Part shown: positions 1 through 8,463 of the stretch, piece after piece | Layout of the letters: the number at the start of each line of letters is the position of its first letter | Numbering within the stretch: the first letter of the stretch is position 1 | Assembly (NCBI RefSeq): GCF_009938205.1 | Contig: NZ_AP019654.1 | Span: 806,001 to 870,000, forward strand | From: Vibrio panuliri | GTDB taxonomy: Bacteria > Pseudomonadota > Gammaproteobacteria > Enterobacterales > Vibrionaceae | Direction of reading: 5' to 3' | DNA: 64,000 nt | Notes under the pieces: model-generated | Databases searched by the model: none | Told to the model about the DNA's origin: nothing | Seen by the model: the letters and a program-made list of their open reading frames with translations, nothing else | Translations under genes and position numbers: made by a program

Positions 1-590
1 CTTTTGCCATCTCGCATTTCAAGCCGCTCTTCGACAAACCATTTGGCAACCATTGGGTAGATTCGATGCTCTTGATTCTGAACACGCTCGGTCAGTGACT
101 CAACCGTATCTTCATCGAAAATTGGCACTTTGGCTTGCAAAATGACCGGACCGCCGTCTAGCTGCTCGGTGACAAAATGAACGCTGGTACCATGTTCTTC
201 ATCCCCGGCATGGATTGCGCGTTGATAAGTATTCAGACCTGGGTACTTTGGCAGTAGAGAAGGGTGAATGTTGATCATGCGACCCATATAGTGGCGAACA
301 AACTCGCCACTCAAGATACGCATGTAGCCAGCTAAAATGATCAGATCGGGCTCAAATGTATCTATTTGACGCATCAACTCATGATCAAATGCATCGCGGG
401 TATCGAAAGCCTTAGGATCGAGAAACACCCCAGCAGCACCGGCCTTTTTCGCGCGTTCTAACGCATAAGCATCCGCTTTGTTGGAGAATACGGCGGTTAC
501 CTTGCCATTGGTAATCGAGCTTGAACAAGCGTCGATGATCGCTTGGAGGTTGGTTCCGTTTCCAGATACTAAAACAACAATACTCTTCAT
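1..590 (-). CDS. purN: Phosphoribosylglycinamide formyltransferase PurN, 3' end missing (left window edge)
   Basis: PurN uses 10-formyltetrahydrofolate to formylate glycinamide ribonucleotide, the third step of cytosolic purine synthesis. Reading down from the ATG at 588-590, the protein begins MKSIVVLVSGNGTNLQAII, the phosphate-binding start of this family. The formyltransferase signature follows at about residues 105-120 (NIHPSLLPKYPG, with the catalytic-site histidine) and then the HGTSVHFV-type segment (here EHGTSVHFVTEQLDGG). About 196 residues are visible out of a usual length near 212, so only the tail is lost. The start lies 3 bases after the purM stop, so purM and purN form one operon reading leftward under the PurR box at 1703-1718. 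Confidence 0.96.
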   Translation of the reverse strand, partial: MKSIVVLVSGNGTNLQAIIDACSSSITNGKVTAVFSNKADAYALERAKKAGAAGVFLDPKAFDTRDAFDHELMRQIDTFEPDLIILAGYMRILSGEFVRHYMGRMINIHPSLLPKYPGLNTYQRAIHAGDEEHGTSVHFVTEQLDGGPVILQAKVPIFDEDTVESLTERVQNQEHRIYPMVAKWFVEERLEMRDGK

Positions 591-593
591 AAC

Positions 594-1634
594 TTAATTG
601 ATCTCTACTTGCTCTTCGTCAGCTTGTGCTGGTGCAATGGTACCAATAACCCACGCATTTTCGCCTTCTTGCTGAAGTAACTTAACCGCTGCGTCTGCTT
701 GGTCTGCTGGTAGTGCAACAATCAGTCCGACACCGCAGTTAAAAGTACGGTACATTTCATGTGTGGTTACATTGCCTTGCTCTTGCAACCATTTAAAGAT
801 GACTGGCCATTCCCAACTGTTGCCATCAATAACTGCTTTGGTACCTTCAGGTAGCACGCGAGGGATGTTTTCCCAGAAGCCACCACCTGTGATGTGAGAA
901 ATTGCATGGATATCATGTTGCTCAATCATCTTTAATGCTGATTTGATATAGATTTTTGTTGGCTCTAGTAGGTGTTCACCAATAGTGCGACCTTCAAGCT
1001 CTTGGTTTTTGTCCGCAGCAGAAACTTCTAGAATTTTGCGAATCAGTGAGTAACCGTTTGAGTGAGGACCACTTGAACCAACCGCAATAAGTGCGTCACC
1101 CGCAGCAACTTTAGTACCGTCGATAATGTCTTCTTTTTCTACTACGCCGACACAGAACCCTGCGACATCGTAATCTTCGCCTTCGTACATACCAGGCATT
1201 TCTGCGGTTTCACCACCAATTAACGCACAACCAGCTTGAACACAACCTTCAGCGATACCAGAAACAACATCCGCTGCCGTATCAACATCCAATTTGCCGG
1301 TTGCATAGTAGTCAAGGAAGAATAGAGGCTCTGCACCTTGTACAATCAAGTCATTAACACACATTGCTACAAGGTCAATACCAATTGTGTCATGCTTGTT
1401 CATATCCAATGCTAAGCGCAGTTTTGTGCCTACACCATCGGTACCAGAAACTAACACAGGTTGCTTGTATTTGGTCGGCAGTTCACAAAGTGCACCAAAG
1501 CCACCAATACCACCCATTACTTCTGGGCGACGAGTACGTTTTACGGCACCTTTAATACGATCGACAAGTGCGTTACCTGCATCGATATCAACGCCAGCAT
1601 CTTTATAGCTAAGAGAAGTATTATTGCCACTCAC
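594..1634 (-). CDS. purM: Phosphoribosylformylglycinamidine cyclo-ligase PurM (AIR synthetase)
   Basis: PurM closes FGAM to 5-aminoimidazole ribonucleotide with ATP, the fifth step of purine synthesis. The 346-residue length is normal for the family. The nucleotide-binding signature GTDGVGTK is at residues 64-71, GGETAEMPG at 140-148, and [10 protein letters not shown] lies near 188-197. It is the first gene of purMN. The promoter region contains a near-perfect PurR operator, which fits guanine/hypoxanthine repression as in E. coli. The divergent neighbour upp (uracil salvage) is the same arrangement as in enterobacteria. Confidence 0.98.
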   Translation of the reverse strand: MSGNNTSLSYKDAGVDIDAGNALVDRIKGAVKRTRRPEVMGGIGGFGALCELPTKYKQPVLVSGTDGVGTKLRLALDMNKHDTIGIDLVAMCVNDLIVQGAEPLFFLDYYATGKLDVDTAADVVSGIAEGCVQAGCALIGGETAEMPGMYEGEDYDVAGFCVGVVEKEDIIDGTKVAAGDALIAVGSSGPHSNGYSLIRKILEVSAADKNQELEGRTIGEHLLEPTKIYIKSALKMIEQHDIHAISHITGGGFWENIPRVLPEGTKAVIDGNSWEWPVIFKWLQEQGNVTTHEMYRTFNCGVGLIVALPADQADAAVKLLQQEGENAWVIGTIAPAQADEEQVEIN

Positions 1635-1702
1635 GGGAAGTCCTCGGTCTAGTCAGTTGGATATGAGAAAACGGCGCTATTCTAACAGTGGATAAAGCGC
1701 AA

Positions 1703-1718
1703 TAGCAAACGTTTGCGT
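1703..1718. promoter_or_regulatory. PurR operator (pur box) between purM and upp
   Basis: The 16 bases TAGCAAACGTTTGCGT match the E. coli PurR consensus ACGCAAACGTTTGCGT at 14 positions and contain the palindromic core GCAAACGTTTGC. It sits about 69 bases upstream of the purM start and 97 upstream of upp. Repression of purMN by PurR with hypoxanthine or guanine is the established role of such a site. Whether it also affects upp is inference. Confidence 0.88.
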
Positions 1719-1814
1719 AAGTTTTTTATCGTACACTAGAGCAAGAAATGCAGCGCGAAATCGTTTATAATCTGAAGGTTTGTTTAAAAAATACCAAAAA
1801 AGCCGGAGATGGAC

Positions 1815-2441
1815 ATGAAAGTTGTTGAAGTAAAACACCCACTCGTTAAACACAAAATTGGTCTAATGAGAGAAGGTGATATCAGCACGAAGCGCTTCCG
1901 TGAATTAGCAACAGAAGTTGGTAGCCTACTGACTTATGAAGCAACCGCGGATTTTGAAACTGAGAAAGTAACCATTGAAGGCTGGAATGGTCCAGTTGAA
2001 GTTGACCAAATCAAAGGTAAAAAAGTAACGGTAGTGCCGATTCTACGTGCAGGTCTTGGCATGATGGATGGTGTACTAGAGCACGTACCTAGCGCACGTA
2101 TCAGCGTTGTTGGTGTATACCGTGACGAAGAAACTCTTGAGCCAGTTCCATACTTCAACAAGCTAGCTTCAAACATCGATGAGCGTATTGCATTGGTTGT
2201 TGACCCAATGTTGGCAACGGGTGGTTCTATGATTGCAACCATCGATCTTCTGAAAGAGAAAGGCTGTCAGGCAATTAAAGTGCTTGTTCTTGTTGCAGCA
2301 CCAGAAGGTATTGAAGCTCTTGAGCGCGCTCACCCAGATGTAGAGCTTTACACTGCGGCAATCGATGAGAAGCTAAACGACAAAGGCTACATCGTTCCGG
2401 GTCTAGGTGACGCAGGCGATAAGATCTTCGGTACTAAATAA
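1815..2441 (+). CDS. upp: Uracil phosphoribosyltransferase Upp
   Basis: Upp joins uracil to PRPP to make UMP in pyrimidine salvage. The 208 residues are nearly collinear with E. coli Upp. The PRPP loop DPMLATGGS is at residues 130-138 and the uracil-binding end [18 protein letters not shown] closes the protein. An ATG six bases earlier (1809) is in frame, but the GGAG at 1805-1808 would then touch the start codon. The ATG at 1815 has a normal 6-base spacing and gives the family's usual MKVVEVKHP start. The gene ends in its own terminator. No uraA permease gene follows, unlike in E. coli. Confidence 0.97.
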   Translation: MKVVEVKHPLVKHKIGLMREGDISTKRFRELATEVGSLLTYEATADFETEKVTIEGWNGPVEVDQIKGKKVTVVPILRAGLGMMDGVLEHVPSARISVVGVYRDEETLEPVPYFNKLASNIDERIALVVDPMLATGGSMIATIDLLKEKGCQAIKVLVLVAAPEGIEALERAHPDVELYTAAIDEKLNDKGYIVPGLGDAGDKIFGTK

Positions 2442-2456
2442 ACCGAATCAAATGTT

Positions 2457-2485
2457 AAAAGAGGAGCTTAGGCTCCTCTTTTTTT
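2457..2485 (+). terminator. Intrinsic terminator of upp
   Basis: An 11-base stem AAAAGAGGAGC / GCTCCTCTTTT with a 4-base loop is followed directly by a T run, 16 bases after the upp stop. Confidence 0.93.
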
Positions 2486-2512
2486 GCCTAGTAGGGTTAG
2501 AGTTTCGTTAAA

Positions 2513-2920
2513 ACTCGTCATCCCATAGTGCGCTGAACTCAATTATGTCGCTCCTTAGAACGCTGAGTTAAGACTGTCATTCCATCGAACGCTGAATTCA
2601 AACTTGTCATTCCATAGAGCGCTTTAGCGCGAGTAGGGAATCTTTTACCGCTCTGCTTAAGTTGCCTTATAGATCCCCGACTCGGCTGCGCCTCTCGAGG
2701 ATGACAAATGGGATGGGAGGGAAACTCGCCATCTCATAGTGCGCTGAACTCAAACACGTCGCGCCATAGAATGCTGAGTTAAGACTGTCATTCCATAGAG
2801 CGCTGAATTCAAACTTGTCATTCCATAGAGCGCTTTAGCGCGAGTAGGGAATCTTTTACCGCTCTGCTTAAGTTGCCTTACAGATCCCCGACTCGGCTGC
2901 GCCTCTCGAGGATGACAAAT
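2513..2920. repeat. Tandem pair of ~211-base units, each ending in the dispersed palindromic repeat
   Basis: Two copies begin at 2513 and 2724, a period of 211 bases, and are nearly identical over their last 150 bases. Each copy carries several partial TGTCATTCCATAG-type starts. It ends with one full element running from TGTCATTCC to GGATGACA (2605-2708 and 2816-2919), which has internal GGGAATCT and AGATCCCC arms. The same element recurs at 23819, 25729, 48265, 48410 and three times at 51900-52293. The stretch 2486-2942 holds no gene that I can support. Confidence 0.9.
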
Positions 2921-2942
2921 GCGCAGAGAGAACGCTGCTAGC

Positions 2943-2976
2943 TAAAAAGAAGGCTTGCCAATGGCAAGCCTTCTTT
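2943..2976 (-). terminator. Intrinsic terminator of rluF
   Basis: The stem AAAGAAGGCTTGCC / GGCAAGCCTTCTTT with a 3-base AAT loop starts one base beyond the rluF stop codon. On the minus strand it is followed by a short T run (2943-2948). Confidence 0.9.
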
Positions 2977-2977
2977 G

Positions 2978-4084
2978 TTATTTCTTCAGACTCAATGTCC
3001 CGCCTACGCGAGGGGCCGAACTTGGTTTACGGTCGCTAGATTTGTGATGTGTTGGCTTTGCGTGACTTGGTTTGCCTCGGTTCGCTTTGCTATTAAACTC
3101 ACCATCACGTTTTGGCTTATTGTAACCCTTGCCTTTATTGTCGCTACGATGTTCATTGTCGCGCTGGTGGCTACGTTCGCTGTTACGACCTTTCTTCGAG
3201 TTTGGAGCATGGCGGAACTCATCCGCGTTACGCCCTTTAAAAGTGCGACTCTTCTGGTTACGACGGGCTGTTGAACTTTGGTTCTCTTCTCGGCTATCAA
3301 ACAGTTTAGCATCGGTCGCTTTACGAATGCGTTGACCTTTTGCATCTAAGGTTGAGGCTTCTTCGGTGCTCACTGAGCCTTCACACATAGCGTGAATCTC
3401 ATTAATCTCATCGTCTGTTAAATAGCGCCATTGTCCATTTGGAATACCATCTAGACTGATGTTCATAATGCGCACACGGCGAAGTTTAAATACTTCATAG
3501 CCTAATGCTTCACACATGCGGCGAATTTGACGGTTTAGTCCCTGTGTTAAAACGATGCGGAAAGAGAATTTGGTCTCTTTGCTCACTTTACACGGCAGTG
3601 TCACGGTATCAAGGATGTTAACCCCTGAGCTCATGGCTTTGAGAAACTCATTGGTGATCGGCTTATCGACGCGAACCACATACTCTTTTTCGTGATTATT
3701 ACCCGCACGTAAGATTTTGTTCACTATGTCGCCATCGTTGGTCAAAAAAATCAGACCATCTGAAGGTTTGTCTAAACGTCCAATTGGGAAAATACGCGAT
3801 TTGTGACCGATGAAATCGACGATATTACCAGGGATATCGCGCTCAGTCGTACAGGTAATGCCGGTAGGCTTATTTAGCGCAATATAGACAGGCTTTTCTT
3901 TTGCTTTTAATGGGTTGCCATCAATACAGACATCATCGTTTGGCAATACTTTCATTCCCATCTCTGGCATTTTGCCATTGATAGTAACTCGGCCTTGTTC
4001 GATCAATTTGTCGGCTTCACGGCGTGAGCAAAAGCCGGTTTCGCTGATGTATTTGTTTAGACGTTTGGCATTATCTTGTGACAT
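2978..4084 (-). CDS. rluF: 23S rRNA pseudouridine(2604) synthase RluF with long basic tail
   Basis: RluF isomerises U2604 of 23S rRNA to pseudouridine. An S4 RNA-binding domain covers about residues 5-55 ([18 protein letters not shown]). It is followed by an RsuA/RluB/E/F catalytic domain with the active aspartate in [10 protein letters not shown] at about residue 105, and [16 protein letters not shown] further on. I chose the ATG at 4084 ([14 protein letters not shown]). An upstream in-frame start at 4141 would add 19 residues unlike the family. The conserved domains end near residue 240. The last ~125 residues are rich in Arg, Lys, Asn, Ser and His, with no predicted fold, much longer than a bare catalytic core needs. 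Such tails in rRNA-modifying enzymes are thought to bind RNA; here that is inference. Confidence 0.93.
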   Translation of the reverse strand: MSQDNAKRLNKYISETGFCSRREADKLIEQGRVTINGKMPEMGMKVLPNDDVCIDGNPLKAKEKPVYIALNKPTGITCTTERDIPGNIVDFIGHKSRIFPIGRLDKPSDGLIFLTNDGDIVNKILRAGNNHEKEYVVRVDKPITNEFLKAMSSGVNILDTVTLPCKVSKETKFSFRIVLTQGLNRQIRRMCEALGYEVFKLRRVRIMNISLDGIPNGQWRYLTDDEINEIHAMCEGSVSTEEASTLDAKGQRIRKATDAKLFDSREENQSSTARRNQKSRTFKGRNADEFRHAPNSKKGRNSERSHQRDNEHRSDNKGKGYNKPKRDGEFNSKANRGKPSHAKPTHHKSSDRKPSSAPRVGGTLSLKK

Positions 4085-4183
4085 AGGATTTCTCTTAACG
4101 TTTCCCAACGGCAAATATAGACAGCCATGTGAATCCGTCACATGGCATTGAAACTCGCGGCGATTGTAACAGTGCTGAACAGG

Positions 4184-4762
4184 TTAGCCCATTCGTTTTT
4201 GATGGCGTTCGCGGTTTTCGAGCTTTTTCTCGCTGCTTTTTCTTAGTAGAACGTAGACGGCGCCCGTCCCGCCATGGAAACGTTGCGCACTATGCGCACA
4301 CTGAACATCGTTGATTTGCATTAACCATTGTGCCACGTAACTCTTCATCATCGCTGGAGGGTTAGAGCGTTCACCGCGGCCGTGTACTATCACTACCGTT
4401 CGTATATCCATACGCATACATTGCTTAAGGAAGTTGACGACTTCGTCGCGTGCTTGTTTAAGCGTTTTACGATGCAAATCGAGTCGAGCTTGAATCGGGT
4501 ACTTACCTAAACGTAACTTACGGTACACACCGTCTTGAACACCATCTCGTTTAAACTCAATGATATCGTCAGGTTTAATCATTGGCGCATGGTCAATCGA
4601 CAGGTATTCAGGGTCATCTTCCGTTAACCAAATGGCAGCTTCGCGTTTGGCGAGTTGAGCGTCACTGACGTGATGGGTTTTCTTTAGTTCAGCAGTATCA
4701 TTGTGCAGGGGCTTTACATCCCCCATCATTTGTTGGAATAAGTCGAAGTCATCTTGAGACAT
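4184..4762 (-). CDS. smrA: Smr-domain DNA endonuclease SmrA
   Basis: This is a small protein of the MutS2-C-terminal (Smr) family, whose E. coli member SmrA (YdaL) is reported to nick DNA. The whole 192-residue sequence resembles SmrA. The N-terminal LFQQMMGDVKPL segment is at residues 8-19, LDLHRKT at 94-100, HGRG at 127-130 (family HGKG/HGRG), and GGTGAVYVLLRK at 164-175. SmrB, the ribosome-collision nuclease, shares the same domain, but the N-terminal part and the end (ENRERHQKR) fit SmrA better. It lies 99 bases upstream of rluF on the same strand. Confidence 0.86.
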   Translation of the reverse strand: MSQDDFDLFQQMMGDVKPLHNDTAELKKTHHVSDAQLAKREAAIWLTEDDPEYLSIDHAPMIKPDDIIEFKRDGVQDGVYRKLRLGKYPIQARLDLHRKTLKQARDEVVNFLKQCMRMDIRTVVIVHGRGERSNPPAMMKSYVAQWLMQINDVQCAHSAQRFHGGTGAVYVLLRKSSEKKLENRERHQKRMG

Positions 4763-4852
4763 AACGGCATCTCAGGCTAGGAGTTCAATATTTTGATTAT
4801 ACCCAGTCTAAGAGGAGAGTGATCATTTTTCTCGGTACGTCGTATTTTAAAA

Positions 4853-4896
4853 GTGGAAAAAGAAAAAACCGAAGTAGACAGAGAATCTACTTCGGT
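4853..4896 (-). terminator. Terminator of the DUF3149 gene
   Basis: The stem ACCGAAGTAGA / TCTACTTCGGT (4868-4878 and 4886-4896) has a 7-base loop. On the minus strand it is followed by a long T-rich run (complement of 4853-4867). Confidence 0.9.
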
Positions 4897-4933
4897 GCAA
4901 AGCGTTAGGCTAATACTAGCAAAGCTTAGCGAT

Positions 4934-5074
4934 CTAGTGAGGAGATTTGTCAGTCATTACCTTGTAAACGAAGAAACCGCCATAAAAAAGCATTAGACCT
5001 AAAGCGCCGAAAATAACGATCATTGACGAAAGTCCAACTGCATTACCAAAAAGGAGATCGAGCCAAAAGTCCAT
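4934..5074 (-). CDS. Small inner-membrane protein, DUF3149 type (46 residues)
   Basis: The frame is 47 codons, ATG at 5072-5074 to TAG at 4934-4936. A perfect GGAGGAAAC-type ribosome site stands just before the start, and a strong terminator follows. The product begins MDFWLDLLFGNAVGLSS and has one membrane helix at about residues 17-38, then a short basic/acidic tail (KVMTDKSPH). From memory this matches the DUF3149 family of Vibrio and Shewanella, whose function is not known. It stands alone, with an FNR-like box 58 bases upstream of the start. That suggests expression changes with oxygen. A role as a small accessory subunit of a membrane complex is possible but unproven. Confidence 0.85.
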   Translation of the reverse strand: MDFWLDLLFGNAVGLSSMIVIFGALGLMLFYGGFFVYKVMTDKSPH

Positions 5075-5131
5075 GTTTCCTCCAAAGTTCCGAAGACGAG
5101 TAATAGGTTAACTTTTGGTCAGTAAATATTA

Positions 5132-5145
5132 ATGATCTGGATCAA
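5132..5145. promoter_or_regulatory. FNR-like box upstream of the DUF3149 gene
   Basis: ATGATCTGGATCAA matches the FNR consensus TTGATnnnnATCAA at nine of ten defined bases. Its centre lies about 64 bases upstream of the ATG at 5074. An activating position near -41 would put the transcript start around 5097. FNR recognition of this pattern is established in gammaproteobacteria; its use here is inference. Confidence 0.6.
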
Positions 5146-5331
5146 TTGTGTTTTTATGGTTATTAAATTGTTTTCTTTAGTGTGTCTTTGCTCACAATTT
5201 GTAGCCCGTTGATGCTGTTTTAGGCAAACAGAACGATGTAGTGATTAATTTGCGGAAAACTACTTGCGTTGTGCGTAATAATCAGTAATATACGCATCCG
5301 TTGACGGGCAAAGTGCTCGAATAAAACATTT

Positions 5332-5408
<77 letters not shown>

Positions 5409-5650
5409 TCTTAAAGAAGCCGCAGCAGAAATGTTGCGGCTTTTTGCATTCTGCGCATTTATAGCGCATCGGGTCGGGTGCGGAAATCGGGTCGGGTGCG
5501 GAATGCCGCCCAGTTCGAATCCCCTTTACCGACTATCTAAAAGCAGCTTCAGCAGAACGTTGCGGCTTTTTGCATTTTGCGCACTTATAGCGCATCGGGC
5601 CGGGTGCGGAATGCTGCCCAGTTCGAACTCCCCCTTACCGACTATCTAAA
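5409..5650 (+). repeat. tRNA-tail repeats: decayed copies of the tRNA-Pro 3' part plus its terminator
   Basis: The T-arm and acceptor sequence of the tRNA (GTTCGAATCCC...ACCGAC) recurs at 5513 and 5621. Each copy is followed by the sequence that follows the real tRNA (ATCTAAAAGC...). The intact tRNA-like T arm begins at 5385, so the spacings are 128 and 108 bases. The difference is a 17-base internal duplication (ATCGGGTCGGGTGCGGA at about 5468 and 5487). Pieces resembling the D-arm side (TAGCGCATC) also recur at 5462 and 5588. The copies have lost base pairing and cannot be functional tRNAs. They recall the rtT repeats behind tyrT in E. coli. Confidence 0.8.
5417..5445 (+). terminator. Terminator of the tRNA-Pro transcript
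   Basis: AAGCCGCA and TGCGGCTT form an 8-base stem around a 10-base loop, followed by TTTTT, 9 bases after the CCA end. Confidence 0.85.
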
Positions 5651-5655
5651 AGCGG

Positions 5656-6525
5656 TTACAGCTTGAACTGGCACTGGGTGGGTTGACTTTTAGAACGTTG
5701 AGTAATGGTAAAGCCCTGACTTTCTAATAGTGACAGCAAATTTTCATGACCTATCAAATGCAATGCGCCAACCACCACTAAGTAGTTGCCAGATTTATTT
5801 GGGAACAATGCGCCTGTCGCCAGTTTTTGTGCCCAGTCTCGATTACGCTGATAAATAAATACCTCTTCCATTTCAGGTGACATTTCTGCGAACTTAGCAA
5901 ATTGATTAAGATTTTGCTGGTCACCGTTCTTCCAGCTTTCAAGTAGGCAGTGGGCGGCATCTTCATTGTGATCAAACTGCTCAAGTAAACTCGTGAGCAG
6001 CTCTTTTCCGCCTTCTGGGAGTTGCGCCAATAGGTCGATTTGAAACTGCAGAGACTCTAAACTGTAGACTGTTTTCCCTTTCGATGATGCTTGCCCAAGT
6101 AGCCAAAGATCAACACCATCTTGTGCACGATAACCTAAATATTCGAGTTGCTTCATTTGAACCGTGAGCGCTGTCGCCCATGGCGGAGACAACAAGAGCT
6201 GTTGTGGATCAAGCTGCAATAGATTAGCAATTCCTTTAACCTCTTTGACCTGCTTATCACTTAGAACCTGTTGCGTGGTTTGCTTAGTTTGTGGATAGCG
6301 AACGCCTTGAGCATTACGGATGTCGGTCTCAACCACAATACCGTCGGAATGCTGGAGAAAAGTGGTGAGATTGACCGGTAGTGGGTACATGGTTTGATCA
6401 CCGACATGCACAGAGCCGAGGATAAGATAATTGAGGTTGCCTTTACTTGCTTGCCAATAAAGGGGCTCAGCAAACAACGAGGAAGAAAAGAGAAACGTAA
6501 CTAGCAAGCAAATGGTGCGCATCAT
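5656..6525 (-). CDS. TraB/GumN family protein, exported
   Basis: The 289-residue product has a clear signal peptide (hydrophobic core at residues 5-17, likely cut after FA at 19). It carries the family's N-terminal motif ILGSVHVGD (35-43) with the conserved His and Gly, and a C-terminal VVVGALHLIGHENLL segment near 248-262. The TraB/GumN fold is related to Tiki/PrgY and EreA-like enzymes and is suspected to be a metal-dependent hydrolase. The bacterial role is not established. Two ATGs open the gene (6525, 6522) and I cannot choose between them. The stop falls only a few bases from the tRNA-tail repeats on the other strand. Confidence 0.88.
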   Translation of the reverse strand: MMRTICLLVTFLFSSSLFAEPLYWQASKGNLNYLILGSVHVGDQTMYPLPVNLTTFLQHSDGIVVETDIRNAQGVRYPQTKQTTQQVLSDKQVKEVKGIANLLQLDPQQLLLSPPWATALTVQMKQLEYLGYRAQDGVDLWLLGQASSKGKTVYSLESLQFQIDLLAQLPEGGKELLTSLLEQFDHNEDAAHCLLESWKNGDQQNLNQFAKFAEMSPEMEEVFIYQRNRDWAQKLATGALFPNKSGNYLVVVGALHLIGHENLLSLLESQGFTITQRSKSQPTQCQFKL

Positions 6526-6747
6526 GGCTCTGTCTTATAGCGATTAGGTAGTTTAAGTATACCCAACATCTATCGTGATAAAACAAGTGGATGGTGAAAA
6601 TCAGAGCAACAAGCGAGCAGATTAAGAGAGAGGGGGGAGATTAGTTTTTTAAAGAAAAAAAGCGTGATTGAACTGAGTCTAATTTTTCTGTGTGAAATAA
6701 CTCGCAAATTGAGGGAGAGGGTAGTGATTTTTTACGTGGTAAGACGA

Positions 6748-6774
6748 AAAAGCCCGGTATTGAGCCGGGCTTAA
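6748..6774 (-). terminator. Terminator of the peptide symporter gene
   Basis: The stem AAGCCCGG / CCGGGCTT (6750-6772, loop TATTGAG) has A runs on both sides, so it can also act on the other strand. It lies about 20 bases beyond the transporter stop. Confidence 0.88.
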
Positions 6775-6793
6775 AAAACATCGAACTAAATGC

Positions 6794-8185
6794 TTATGCG
6801 ATTTGAGTTTGCTGTTCTTCGATTTGTTGTTCAGTTGTGATTGGAGATTCAGCTCCATGCATCCAACGTACAAGTGTGTTCGAGAACAACAGTAGAATCA
6901 CGCCACTGATGGTCGCCGTAACGGCAATGCCACTAAAGATAGACAGAGCACCTAGCTCACCAACGTGTGAACCCACATAGCCTGCAACATAGTTTGCGAT
7001 AGCATTACAACCAAACCATGCGCCCATCATTAAAGATGCTAGGCGTAGCGGAGCCAGTTTTGTCACCAGTGATAGACCGATAGGAGATAGACATAGTTCG
7101 CCCAAAGTATGGAAGAAGAACGCACCCACTAGCCATAACATTGAAGTCTTAACGGTCGTGTCGCCACCTTGCTCCATTACCGCACCCACCATGCAAAGGA
7201 AACCAAGTGCGAGGAAGAACATTGCTAATGCAAATTTCACTGGCGAGTTTGGCTCACGTTTACCTAATTTCACCCAAAGCACAGCAAGCAACGGTGCCAA
7301 TGTGATGATAAAGAATGGGTTTAGCGATTGGAACCACGCAGCAGGTACTTCAAATCCGCCAATCATACGATCAGTGTACTGTTGAGTGTAGATGTTCATC
7401 AGGCCACCAGCTTGCTCGAAACCAGCCCAGAAAACGATAGTAAACACACTCATCACTAGGATAACTTTGATACGATCGAACTCTTCTTTTGTTAGTGGCT
7501 CTTTTTTCGCTGAGTTTTTCAGCTCAAGATCGCGCTTCGCAGCAGGCTCTTTACCAATCTCACCTAACCAAGATTGTGCCAAAGTCATTTGCATCACTAG
7601 GCTCATAAGCATACCAATACCAGCTGCGACAAAGCCTGCTTTCCAACCAAATTCGTTGGTGACAGAGCCAGATACCACACCTGCTAATAGTGCACCGATG
7701 TTGATACCCATATAGAAGATAGTGAATGCACCATCACGACGGTTGTCACCTTCTTTATAAAGGTCACCGACCATTGTTGAGATGTTTGGCTTAAACAGAC
7801 CGTTACCAGCAATAAGTAGTGCAAGACCTAGGTAGAAGCTATGTAAGACGCTTAGGCCTAGCATATCGGCAGGGATCGCAAGGGTAAACTGACCGATTGC
7901 CATTAGAGCGCCACCGATCAAGATTGAGCGGCGTTGACCTAAGTAGTTGTCAGCTAACCAACCACCGATTAAAGGCGTGATGTAGACGAGTCCAGTATAG
8001 ATGCCGTAGAGATCTAGAGCATCTTTAGTCGACCAGCCTAAGCCGCCGTTTAAAGTAGTGTCTGTCAGATAAAGCACTAAGATTGCGCGCATTGCGTAGT
8101 ATGAGAAGCGTTCCCATAGCTCAGTGCCGAAAAGAAGGAACAGTCCGCGAGGGTGTCCTAAGATTTGATGATGCTGTGTTGACAT
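6794..8185 (-). CDS. POT/PTR-family proton-dependent oligopeptide symporter
   Basis: The 463-residue membrane protein belongs to the major facilitator superfamily, POT branch, which imports di- and tripeptides with protons. The family motif ExxERFxYY is seen as TELWERFSYY at residues 21-30. The second PTR signature FYMGINIGAL is at 157-166. About 12-14 hydrophobic helices span the sequence. It is closest in type to the Dtp permeases of E. coli, but I cannot assign DtpA, B, C or D. The start has no obvious ribosome site; the upstream sequence is AT-rich (TAGTAAAATTT). It is a single-gene unit between two terminators. Confidence 0.92.
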   Translation of the reverse strand: MSTQHHQILGHPRGLFLLFGTELWERFSYYAMRAILVLYLTDTTLNGGLGWSTKDALDLYGIYTGLVYITPLIGGWLADNYLGQRRSILIGGALMAIGQFTLAIPADMLGLSVLHSFYLGLALLIAGNGLFKPNISTMVGDLYKEGDNRRDGAFTIFYMGINIGALLAGVVSGSVTNEFGWKAGFVAAGIGMLMSLVMQMTLAQSWLGEIGKEPAAKRDLELKNSAKKEPLTKEEFDRIKVILVMSVFTIVFWAGFEQAGGLMNIYTQQYTDRMIGGFEVPAAWFQSLNPFFIITLAPLLAVLWVKLGKREPNSPVKFALAMFFLALGFLCMVGAVMEQGGDTTVKTSMLWLVGAFFFHTLGELCLSPIGLSLVTKLAPLRLASLMMGAWFGCNAIANYVAGYVGSHVGELGALSIFSGIAVTATISGVILLLFSNTLVRWMHGAESPITTEQQIEEQQTQIA

Positions 8186-8416
8186 AAATTTTACTAATAG
8201 ATTTTGTTAAAGAATTTTATGTGGGGGATATCTATACAGGAGGGAATTAAATATTGCAAATTATAAAATTGTAAGTATTTGCATTATTTTTGTGACAAGT
8301 GTTTGTTTTATGATGCTTTAATTGCGTTATTTCCGCGTAATTAACGCGATTAAAACTTAGGTTTCAAAATTGGTTGAATACTGTTAATTCAGGCTGTTAC
8401 TTGGATTTTTACCAAT

Positions 8417-8442
8417 AAAAAAGGGCGCTAAGCGCCCTTTTA
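8417..8442 (-). terminator. Terminator of asnB
   Basis: The stem AAAAGGGCGCT / AGCGCCCTTTT with almost no spacer lies about 22 bases beyond the asnB stop. It is followed on the minus strand by T-rich sequence. Confidence 0.85.
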
Positions 8443-8463
8443 AATTAAAATGTTGCGTTCTTG

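Noticed and set aside
2513-2920. Possible CRISPR array or integron cassette attC sites
   Set aside because: There are two long units rather than short repeats with unique spacers, no cas or integrase gene, and no RYYYAAC core boxes.
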